A DNA stretch of 5,740 nucleotides from an uncultured Coriobacteriaceae bacterium. GTDB lineage: Bacteria > Actinomycetota > Coriobacteriia > Coriobacteriales > Atopobiaceae. Below are positions 1 to 5,309 of this stretch, in pieces. The notes under the pieces are model-generated. The model ran no database searches, was not told the DNA's origin, and was given only the letters and a program-made list of their open reading frames with translations. Position 1 is the first letter of the stretch. The number at the start of each line of letters is the position of its first letter. Both the position numbers and the translations under genes were made by a program. Where the stretch lies: NCBI GenBank assembly GCA_902772085.1, contig CACXZL010000123.1, positions 6,006 through 11,745 of the forward strand, read 5' to 3'.

Positions 1-30
1 TCCCTCAATTACCTTGGTCTCTTCGCTCAT
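1..30 (-). CDS. Start of a probable Asp23/Gls24-family envelope stress protein (partial, 10 codons visible)
   Basis: Only the first ten codons (MSEETKVIEG) lie in the window; the gene continues past position 1. The ATG at 30-28 has a good Shine-Dalgarno sequence, AAGGAG at 43-38, with 7 nt spacing, so the start is well supported. The identity is inferred from context. AmaP, DUF2273 and Asp23/Gls24 genes commonly sit together, and the two genes just upstream are an AmaP-like and a DUF2273 protein. In Staphylococcus aureus Asp23 is held at the membrane by AmaP, and its loss triggers a cell-wall stress response. Ten residues are too few to prove the family, and another small envelope protein is possible. 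The 57-bp leader after the DUF2273 stop contains a small perfect hairpin. Confidence 0.6.
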   Translation of the reverse strand, partial: MSEETKVIEG

Positions 31-46
31 AGCCAATCTCCTTTCC

Positions 47-61
47 GCACGTCTCACGTGC
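47..61 (-). repeat. Small perfect hairpin in the leader of the downstream gene
   Basis: GCACGT, a 3-nt spacer and ACGTGC make a perfect 6-bp stem with a 3-nt loop. It lies in the 57-bp gap between the DUF2273 stop (90-88) and the ATG at 30, just 3 nt before the AAGGAG ribosome-binding site. There is no T-run, so it does not look like an intrinsic terminator. It could protect or process the mRNA, or tune ribosome access, but that is inference. Confidence 0.5.
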
Positions 62-87
62 ATCTCACAACAAGCAATCTAGCACAT

Positions 88-930
88 CTATCGCTGGTCA
101 CGGTCGCCGTTAAACAAGCCGCTTACCATACGTACAATCTTGGGATCGCCATCGAGATATTGTCCTATGGCAACTCCCACAAGAACCACCAAGAAGATCA
201 CGATGCTATACAGAGGACCGATGACGATCATAAGAATGGCCACAAAGAAGGCCACGACGCCGCCCATGAACGCATGCTCGTGCCCTGGAAACGTACGGTG
301 GACCCATGCGGCAAACATCTGGATGAAGTTCTGCGAAGCTTTGCTCTTTGCCGTCTGCTGACCTGACTGAGCTGCGCCGCCTTGTGAAGCAGCGCCTTCA
401 TGCACTCCATCTGAGCCTGAGGCTGACGTACGCGAGAAGTCACCTGCATCCGAGAGCTGGGTAGCCTCGCCGTAGTCCCACTCGTCGCTCCGCTCAGCCC
501 GATTCCCACCTGATGCTGCATGGTGCTGCACGTTGACCGTCGGCTTTGACGCTGCGGAATGCTTGGGAGCAGGCGCTGATCTCCGCTCAGCGACTTCAGG
601 CACAGAAGAGATATCCACTGATGCCTTCACAGCCACATGCCGTGGTGGCCGAGCAGGAACGGACGAGCCGGGCCGATAAGATGATTCCGCAGCAGGTGCC
701 TCAACGGACGGAACCACCCTCGGCGCGACGGCCTTCTGCGCAGGAGCGGTATGCGCGCCACTTTGCTTGGACGATTCCACCGATGGTCGAGGTGTCGATA
801 CCTGAGGTTTCGGTGCTGAAACAGAAGAACTGACCCTTGCAGTCTGGGAGTGGGACGCCGCAGCAGACGCTGAAGACGACTGTGAAGCCGGCTGGGACTC
901 GCTTGTCTCTACCTTCATTCGTGGTGCCAT
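88..930 (-). CDS. DUF2273-domain membrane protein with a long Ser/Ala/Pro-rich N-terminal extension
   Basis: The protein has 280 residues. The last ~70 match the DUF2273 family of small integral membrane proteins: an amphipathic lead-in (about 200-215), two closely spaced membrane helices (about 219-239 and 241-257) and the typical end GQYLDGD (256-262) followed by a short charged helix. DUF2273 proteins are usually only about 60-80 residues. Here residues 1-195 form a low-complexity tail rich in Ser, Ala, Pro, Gln and Val, with an acidic patch SDEWDYGE (148-155). It has no signal peptide or recognisable fold, so it is probably disordered and cytoplasmic. The ATG at 930 is chosen because GGGAGGT (943-937) precedes it by 6 nt. 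That site lies in the last codons of the AmaP-like gene, whose stop is only 4 nt upstream, suggesting coupled translation. The exact function of DUF2273 proteins is unknown; association with AmaP and Asp23 at the membrane is inferred from gene order. Confidence 0.85.
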   Translation of the reverse strand: MAPRMKVETSESQPASQSSSASAAASHSQTARVSSSVSAPKPQVSTPRPSVESSKQSGAHTAPAQKAVAPRVVPSVEAPAAESSYRPGSSVPARPPRHVAVKASVDISSVPEVAERRSAPAPKHSAASKPTVNVQHHAASGGNRAERSDEWDYGEATQLSDAGDFSRTSASGSDGVHEGAASQGGAAQSGQQTAKSKASQNFIQMFAAWVHRTFPGHEHAFMGGVVAFFVAILMIVIGPLYSIVIFLVVLVGVAIGQYLDGDPKIVRMVSGLFNGDRDQR

Positions 931-934
931 GGAA

Positions 935-1672
935 CTACCTCCCTGAGGGCAACGACACAAGCTCGGATGTATCGTCGACGCCTGATTCTTCCACGGCGCT
1001 TCTCGGTGCGACCGGATAGGATTCTTCAGCGGTAGCGTTCATCTGAACGTCTTTTCCCTCCACGCGCAAGCTCAAAGAGCTGCCCGAACCACCGGCATTC
1101 ACAGGCGTCTGCATGTCATCCGAAGTCGAATCTACATACGATGACAGCGTTCCTCCCTGCTCAGGCTCGGTAAACACGATCTTGATGGAGCGAACACTAT
1201 CCCCACATATCTTTGCGAGACCTTGTTCTAGCTCAGTGTGCAGAATCGATCCGCGCTCAGTGACATCTACCGGCAGATGCGGCCGCACGCGAACGCGCAC
1301 ACGAACGTTGCCTCTCTTGCCCATACTTGCACGCACTGCCACTGCCTCGCACGTACCGTCGGCTTCTATGACATGCCTCGCCTGCGTGATGATGGCGGCA
1401 CGAGTCACGGTGATGTTGCCACCGTCAAGCTCCAAGACCATCGTCTCTTTGGGACCGCTCGGTGTAAACAAAGCCCTCAGCACGCAGACCAAAAGGCCGA
1501 AGGCGGCGATGCACACCAAGACTTCAAGCACGATGAAATACCAGTTGTTTTCTGTGATGAGCGAGCGAGCCTGCGTAGTCCAAGGCCCCACCCACACAAG
1601 TGAGAGCGCGGCTAGCGAAAGCAAGCCCGAGACACCAAAGATGAAAAGGCAAAGACGTTTAAAACCGTTCAC
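935..1672 (-). CDS. amaP: AmaP-like membrane anchor protein (alkaline shock response)
   Basis: The 245-residue protein has the AmaP layout. Two N-terminal membrane helices (about 5-29 and 44-68) are followed by an Asp23-like alpha/beta domain (about 77-170). That domain includes VLELDGGNITVTRAAI (79-94), the strand RVRVRVRP (124-131) and a closing SVRSIKIVFTEPE (159-171). In Staphylococcus AmaP recruits Asp23 to the membrane, and the gene order here (AmaP, DUF2273, probable Asp23) supports the same role. Residues about 172-245 are a Ser/Glu/Asp-rich, probably disordered tail beyond the usual domain end. The start is a GTG at 1672 with GGGAGGT (1685-1679) 6 nt upstream; no better start lies nearby. 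A promoter candidate (1736-1702) immediately precedes it, so it is probably the first gene of a transcript with the two genes that follow. The family call is strong on architecture, but no alignment was run. Confidence 0.82.
   Translation of the reverse strand: MNGFKRLCLFIFGVSGLLSLAALSLVWVGPWTTQARSLITENNWYFIVLEVLVCIAAFGLLVCVLRALFTPSGPKETMVLELDGGNITVTRAAIITQARHVIEADGTCEAVAVRASMGKRGNVRVRVRVRPHLPVDVTERGSILHTELEQGLAKICGDSVRSIKIVFTEPEQGGTLSSYVDSTSDDMQTPVNAGGSGSSLSLRVEGKDVQMNATAEESYPVAPRSAVEESGVDDTSELVSLPSGR
937..943 (-). promoter_or_regulatory. Ribosome-binding site of the DUF2273 gene, inside the amaP-like gene end
   Basis: GGGAGGT read on the minus strand sits 6 nt before the ATG at 930 and overlaps the terminal Gly-Arg codons and the stop of the upstream gene. 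It selects this ATG over a TTG ten codons upstream (960) in the same frame. The arrangement favours translational coupling. Confidence 0.8.
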
Positions 1673-1701
1673 GACTCAACCTCCCAGACGTATGTGTACG
1701 C

Positions 1702-1736
1702 TTTATAAGAATAACCGTTATACGCCCTTGTTTCAA
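1702..1736 (-). promoter_or_regulatory. Candidate sigma-70-type promoter for the amaP / DUF2273 / Asp23 operon
   Basis: On the minus strand, TTGAAA (1736-1731) is followed after 17 nt by TATTCT (1713-1708), directly continued by TATAAA (1707-1702), an alternative -10 at non-ideal spacing. The AT-rich patch stands out from its GC-rich surroundings and lies about 30 nt before the GTG start and SD. Initiation near 1695-1700 would give a short leader. Predicted by eye only. Confidence 0.5.
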
Positions 1737-1741
1737 TTGAC

Positions 1742-1926
1742 GAATCATGCGTACTGTAGCGAAGGGGAAGGCAACGGTCAGGATCACGTCCAGACCCGCC
1801 GACGCAGAGGAGCTCCGTGCTCAGACAGTCCTCGCTTCGCTGCGGAACTGCGCGCGGCACTCCTCTGCGTCGTCGGGTCTGGACTCGTCTGGAAAGCCGC
1901 CTTCCCCTTCGCTACGCATGGGATTC
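1742..1926. repeat. Long interrupted inverted repeat between the LCP and amaP-like genes
   Basis: Three nested blocks pair in order. GAATC+ATGCG (1742-1751) pairs with CGCAT (1915-1919) plus GATTC (1922-1926). A perfect 16-nt block (1757-1772, beginning TAGCGAAGG) pairs with 1899-1914. A 25-nt block (1788-1812, beginning GTCCAGACCCG) pairs with 1860-1884 with one mismatch. The 14-15 nt between the last two blocks do not match. The 47-nt centre (1813-1859) can form its own small stem using CAGT and ACTG (1826-1829 and 1846-1849). The outer end overlaps the LCP stop codon (1927-1925). There is no T-run on either side, so this is not a textbook terminator. A palindromic mobile or REP-like element, or an RNA-structured end of the LCP transcript, would fit. 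No credible gene lies in this 252-bp gap. Confidence 0.85.
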
Positions 1927-3244
1927 AGGTGCTGGGGTTTTCGCCTTTGTTTACGGTGGACATGAGGGAGGCGATACCGGGCTCGTCGGGGATTTCGTAC
2001 CAGTAGCCATCGATCATATCGCTTGTGGTGGGAATGGCGCAGGAGTACACCTTAGGGGAACCGAATTTGAACCGTAGAAACAAGGGGACCAGATTATAGC
2101 ATCTCATATCGGTGCCGATGAGATCTCCTACCCGGTCGAGCGCACCGGGAAGTTCCGTCGGCGAAAGTGAGAGCATGCGATTCATGATTGCTGTAATGAG
2201 AATCCGCTGGTCTGCTTGGCGCTGGTAGTCCCCATTCTCGAAGCCGTGACGTGTGCGAGCCCACAGCAGGGCAGTCTCACCGTCAAGGGTCTGCGTGCCG
2301 GCCTCAAGCGAGAGACCCGTGTAGTCAGGATCATACACGTCAGTGGGCACGTTTACCGTGACGCCACCCAAATAGTCCACCAGGTCTGCCAGCTCCTCAA
2401 AATGTATGACTGCCACATGGCTGATTGGCACGTTGGTGAGCTTTGAGACGGCCTTTACGGCACCTCCTGCACCTCCGTAGGCATAGGCCGCATTGATCTT
2501 TGAGGTGCCGTGGCCCTGTATCTCCACTTTGGTATCGCGCGGAATGGACACCAACGTAAGCTTGCCGCCAAAGAAGTCCACCCGTATGAGCACCATGGTG
2601 TCGGTACGTGAGACGGTATCGCCCTCCCGTGCATCGGAGCCCAAGGCCAAGACGTAGTACGGCATGCCAGGTATCGACCATGACAGCGTGCCGTTCACCG
2701 TCTGCTGTTCGGCAGGGGTAAACGCCAAACGGTCATCTATGGGATGAGCGATCAGCCAGTACGCTCCCATGAGCAACGCGACAAACACCAGAATCGTAAT
2801 GAGGCAGCCATGACGACGGTGGCGTCTTCTTTTGGGCTTGTTTGAAAACGACCCGCGACTTCCTTGGCCTACCCCACCACGCAGCTGGTACCCCACTTCC
2901 GGCTCTGGAGCAGTCTGAAGCCTTTGCCTTTCACGCTTCTTCCTCCTATGCAGCACCGAGCCTCTAGCAGAATCGTTCGTCGTCGCTGCGGCATCAACGG
3001 GAAGATTTACGGCAGGACGAAGCTGCGTCTTGGGAAACGTCCTGTCCACACGATCGTATGAATCTGGCTGCTGGGCAGCAGACATGTCGAGCGCGCTATG
3101 CGCATACGTGAATCCATCGCCAACCCCTTCGGGCATGGAATCGTATTCGTCCTCCACGAAGGAGAAGTCGCCCGTATCGTCATCAAGGCTATCGTTGTAG
3201 GGGTCGAAGGCATCGTAGTCATCATAAGGATTGTTTGAGCTCAT
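1925..3244 (-). CDS. LytR-CpsA-Psr (LCP) family cell-wall glycopolymer transferase
   Basis: LCP proteins transfer lipid-linked teichoic acid, capsule or other glycopolymers to peptidoglycan on the outer face of the membrane. This 439-residue protein has a long hydrophilic cytoplasmic N-terminus (1-135), a basic stop patch KPKRRRHRRH (136-145) and a single membrane helix (about 146-168). The extracellular LCP domain (about 195-395) follows. Family landmarks are visible: LGSDAR (201-206), RTDTM (213-217), SIPRDT (233-238), INAAYAYGG (250-258) and the terminal arginine motif around DYQRQADQR (339-347). The acidic and arginine residues that bind the pyrophosphate and metal are therefore present. 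No LytR_C domain follows. The ATG at 3244 has GAGGTG (3255-3250) 5 nt upstream. The first ~40 residues are very acidic and contain four tyrosines. The polymer substrate cannot be told from sequence. The gene appears separately transcribed, with its own promoter candidate upstream and a long inverted repeat at its stop. Confidence 0.93.
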   Translation of the reverse strand: MSSNNPYDDYDAFDPYNDSLDDDTGDFSFVEDEYDSMPEGVGDGFTYAHSALDMSAAQQPDSYDRVDRTFPKTQLRPAVNLPVDAAATTNDSARGSVLHRRKKRERQRLQTAPEPEVGYQLRGGVGQGSRGSFSNKPKRRRHRRHGCLITILVFVALLMGAYWLIAHPIDDRLAFTPAEQQTVNGTLSWSIPGMPYYVLALGSDAREGDTVSRTDTMVLIRVDFFGGKLTLVSIPRDTKVEIQGHGTSKINAAYAYGGAGGAVKAVSKLTNVPISHVAVIHFEELADLVDYLGGVTVNVPTDVYDPDYTGLSLEAGTQTLDGETALLWARTRHGFENGDYQRQADQRILITAIMNRMLSLSPTELPGALDRVGDLIGTDMRCYNLVPLFLRFKFGSPKVYSCAIPTTSDMIDGYWYEIPDEPGIASLMSTVNKGENPST

Positions 3245-3294
3245 GGTAGCACCTCGACTTCGTTTTCGCTATGTAGGTGTCCGCGCACACGCTT

Positions 3295-3324
3295 ATTGTA
3301 GCGCAGTGGCACTTTCGATGGCAC
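3295..3324 (-). promoter_or_regulatory. Candidate promoter for the LCP gene
   Basis: On the minus strand GTGCCA (3324-3319, 4 of 6 to the -35 consensus) is followed after 18 nt by TACAAT (3300-3295, 5 of 6 to the -10 consensus). It is about 50 nt before the ATG. The -10 is convincing and the -35 is weak. Confidence 0.4.
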
Positions 3325-3330
3325 AAGCGG

Positions 3331-3414
3331 CTGAGGAACTGTCTCGAAACAACTTAGTCGACATGGCGATGGACGGCGAATGCGTCGCTCGCGGCTGTTT
3401 TCACAGTTCCTCAG
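3331..3414. repeat. Nested inverted repeat over the stop codon of the J-domain gene
   Basis: CTGAGGAACTGT (3331-3342) is perfectly complemented by ACAGTTCCTCAG (3403-3414), and the second arm includes the stop codon (3413-3411). Inside lies a second imperfect stem: GCGA (3366-3369) and GACG (3372-3375) pair with CGTC (3383-3386) and TCGC (3389-3392). The outer loop is about 60 nt and no T-run follows, so it is not a classical intrinsic terminator. It may end or protect the yebC / J-protein transcript. The rest of the 166-bp gap holds only the LCP promoter candidate and ribosome-binding site. Confidence 0.6.
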
Positions 3415-4379
3415 TCACTTTTGCCGTCGCTCCACTGACCGCAGCGTTTCAAGACCCTTGCACGTAGAAGAAGATACTGAGCCTCCACACGCTCTGCCAA
3501 AGACGAGGCCCACACGTTCACAAATCCACCTCGCACGCATGCGGCGAGCGTGTCGATCCCCATCACGAGGGCAATGACACCCAGCACCACCTTTACCACT
3601 ATCATGTTCTCATGGACGCAAGCCGCAACCAGATACAGGACGATCGGGGCAAGAAGCAGCGCATACACTTGGTTCTTGAGCAACTTGTAGAGCGCACAGC
3701 CATATGAAGAACTCTTTGGCCTCAGATCGACATAGCGCCTCGTTATCCATGACACAACTCCATTGAGAACCTCGCGCACGAAACACGAAACGTTGCCAGA
3801 AAGCGTCTCGTACACGAGCAGGTACGTTGGATAGACCATGGCTGAGACGAGCCGCGCAACGTCCATGAGCGTCCAGTCTCCCACTGAAACAAAGCCAGCC
3901 ATGTTTTGTGGCAACAGGGGGAAATTTCGCCACCAGAGCCATGCAAACAACGCTATGAAAGCGATACGTGGTACCACGGGACCCAAAAGGACCGACCTCA
4001 GACTCAAGGGGGCCTTCTCTGGTGCGGGTGTCGTATCGAAATCCCCTGCGAAGTCCCAGGGATTGTCCGTCTCGCCAACACCCGCCCACTCCGTGTCCCA
4101 ATCTACGCTTGCAAAGGTCTGCGCAGTGCTGACAAACTCACGTTCCACCACCCGGTCTGAATCATATGCAAACTGCTGCCGCAGCACCTCATAGGCTTTG
4201 TTTGCCTCGACCATACGGGACTGTGCCAAAGTCGGATCGAAGTGGCGGTTTACAGCTGCATCGGGATGATACTGGCGTGCGAGATCGGTATACGCTCGCC
4301 GCAGCTCTGCCTTTGTATAGCGACGAGGCAGCTCGAGTACCTGCTCGGCTGCCTCTTTTGTCATATCTACACGAGACAA
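3411..4379 (-). CDS. Membrane-anchored J-domain (DnaJ-like) protein
   Basis: The 322-residue protein opens with a J domain (about 12-72). Helix II carries KAELRRAYTDLARQYHPDA (23-41) with the essential HPD at 38-40, and helix III contains EANKAYEVLRQQF (58-70). J domains stimulate the ATPase of an Hsp70 such as DnaK. There is no Gly/Phe region, zinc finger or C-terminal substrate domain, so it is not DnaJ itself. After an acidic linker (about 75-125) come three or four probable membrane helices (about 130-150, 172-192, 237-254, 259-281) and a short charged tail. It would present the J domain at the inner membrane face; the client is unknown. The chosen start is TTG at 4379, with GCGGAG (4391-4386) 6 nt upstream overlapping the yebC stop. 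An in-frame ATG at 4364 lacks a clear ribosome-binding site but cannot be excluded. With only 3 nt after yebC, co-transcription and coupling are likely. Confidence 0.85.
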   Translation of the reverse strand: MSRVDMTKEAAEQVLELPRRYTKAELRRAYTDLARQYHPDAAVNRHFDPTLAQSRMVEANKAYEVLRQQFAYDSDRVVEREFVSTAQTFASVDWDTEWAGVGETDNPWDFAGDFDTTPAPEKAPLSLRSVLLGPVVPRIAFIALFAWLWWRNFPLLPQNMAGFVSVGDWTLMDVARLVSAMVYPTYLLVYETLSGNVSCFVREVLNGVVSWITRRYVDLRPKSSSYGCALYKLLKNQVYALLLAPIVLYLVAACVHENMIVVKVVLGVIALVMGIDTLAACVRGGFVNVWASSLAERVEAQYLLLRARVLKRCGQWSDGKSD

Positions 4380-4382
4380 CGT

Positions 4383-5180
4383 CTACTCCGCGTCGAGAGC
4401 CTCAGCGATCTCGTCGGTGATGTCCATCGTGTTGTATACGTTCTGCACATCCTCAAGCTCGTCAAGACGATCGGCAAGACGCTGTACTTTCTTAGCGTCC
4501 GCCACGCTGACTTGCGTGGGGGTAGTGGGAACGCGCGTGAGCTCAGAGCCCTTGACCTCAATGCCCTGCTCTTCAAGACCCTTCACAACACTCTGAATGG
4601 CATCATAGGCACACCATACGATCCATTCATCACCAGCATCCTCATAATCGTCGCCACCAGCCTCGGCAACGGCCATCATGAACTCGTCCTCGTCCACCGC
4701 ATTCTCACGATCGGCAACCTTCTTGTCATCGCTCTTGATGACCTTGTCGACCGCGATGGAGCCCTTACGCTCAAACTGGAACGCAACGGAGCCCGACGTG
4801 CCTAGACTGCCACCGGAATGAGTGAAGGCAGAGCGTACGTCGGCGGCTGTACGGTTTTTGTTGTCCGTCAGGCACTCTACGTAGAATGCAACGCCAGCGG
4901 GACCATAGCCCTCATAGGTGATCTCGCTATATACTGCAGCATCCGCGCCCGAACCAAAGGCCTTGTCGATAGCTGCCTTGATCTTTGCGTTGGGCATGGA
5001 AACCATGCGGGCGCGCTGTACGGCAGCAGCCAAAGACGCGTTGTTGTCGGGATTGGGATCGCCACCTACCTTGGCGGCAACGGTAATGTTTCGCGAAAGC
5101 TTGGAGAAGAGCGACGAGCGCTTCGCGTCGATCGCGGCCTTCTTGTGCTTTGTGGTAGCCCACTTAGAGTGTCCGGACAT
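4383..5180 (-). CDS. yebC: YebC/PmpR/TACO1-family protein
   Basis: This 265-residue protein is a clear full-length member of the YebC/TACO1 family. It begins MSGHSKWATTKHKKAAIDAK, the family's diagnostic N-terminus. It continues with SMPNAKIKAAIDKA (61-74), ITYEGYGPAGVAFYVECLTD (87-106), NKNRTAADVR (107-116) and GGSLGTSGSVAF (123-134), and closes with LEDVQNVYNTMD (242-253). Members have long been annotated as transcriptional regulators (PmpR-like). Bacterial YebC and mitochondrial TACO1 are now linked to translation of difficult, proline-rich stretches. A charged insertion around 148-162 makes it slightly longer than typical (about 240-250). The ATG at 5180 is chosen because AAGGAG (5192-5187) lies 6 nt upstream and the family motif starts here. 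An in-frame ATG at 5237 has no ribosome-binding site. The J-domain gene follows after 3 nt. I see no convincing promoter in the 129-bp gap upstream. Confidence 0.97.
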   Translation of the reverse strand: MSGHSKWATTKHKKAAIDAKRSSLFSKLSRNITVAAKVGGDPNPDNNASLAAAVQRARMVSMPNAKIKAAIDKAFGSGADAAVYSEITYEGYGPAGVAFYVECLTDNKNRTAADVRSAFTHSGGSLGTSGSVAFQFERKGSIAVDKVIKSDDKKVADRENAVDEDEFMMAVAEAGGDDYEDAGDEWIVWCAYDAIQSVVKGLEEQGIEVKGSELTRVPTTPTQVSVADAKKVQRLADRLDELEDVQNVYNTMDITDEIAEALDAE

Positions 5181-5186
5181 GCACCT

Positions 5187-5192
5187 CTCCTT
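5187..5192 (-). promoter_or_regulatory. Ribosome-binding site fixing the yebC start
   Basis: AAGGAG on the minus strand lies 6 nt before the ATG at 5180, matching the point where the conserved YebC N-terminus begins. It rules against the longer in-frame start at 5237. Confidence 0.85.
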
Positions 5193-5240
5193 ACTGATTG
5201 ACTCAAAACACAGATACGATAGCGGAAACTTGCTCATTAG

Positions 5241-5271
5241 AAAAGGGTGAATGCAAGAAATGCATGCTCCC
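5241..5271 (-). terminator. Terminator-like imperfect hairpin after the SGNH hydrolase gene
   Basis: Read on the minus strand, 5271-5245 forms GGG-G-ATGCA paired with TGCAT-C-CCC, with two single mismatches and a 5-nt loop, followed by TTTTCT (5244-5239). It lies 39 nt beyond the hydrolase stop and about 60 nt before the yebC start, so it fits a weak intrinsic terminator separating the two genes. The T-run is short. A 7-T run (5282-5276) just before the stem adds an A/T-rich flank but is on the wrong side to help termination on this strand. Confidence 0.45.
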
Positions 5272-5309
5272 TTGAAAAAAACGACGTCAATGCGATTACT
5301 TATAGCATA

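Noticed and set aside
931..960. Upstream TTG start adding ten residues to the DUF2273 protein
   Set aside because: It would overlap the amaP-like coding end and lacks its own ribosome-binding site, whereas the ATG at 930 has a strong GGGAGGT at 6 nt.
1669..1860. Minus-strand 63-codon frame in the LCP-amaP gap
   Set aside because: It lies in one arm of the inverted repeat and the promoter region, overlaps the amaP start, and has no ribosome-binding site or family resemblance.
1742..1926. Reading the long inverted repeat as a CRISPR unit, insertion sequence or simple terminator
   Set aside because: There are no direct repeats with spacers, no transposase, no visible target-site duplication, and no T-run after the stem on either strand.
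1113..2006. Plus-strand open frame of 297 codons spanning the amaP-like gene and the long inverted repeat
   Set aside because: It runs antisense through the AmaP-like gene and across the palindromic gap into the LCP end. The translation is Arg/Ser/Thr-rich without domains and lacks a ribosome-binding site.
4242..4805. Plus-strand open frame of 187 codons
   Set aside because: It is antisense to yebC, which is certain from its family motifs. There is no ribosome-binding site or recognisable domain; the openness is a by-product of yebC codon use.
5181..5237. Longer yebC from the ATG at 5237
   Set aside because: There is no ribosome-binding site before it. The family's conserved N-terminus begins exactly at the ATG at 5180, which has AAGGAG upstream.
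5181..5309. Promoter for yebC in the gap upstream
   Set aside because: TATCGT near the start has no acceptable -35 at normal spacing, and other pairs are no better, so I did not call one.
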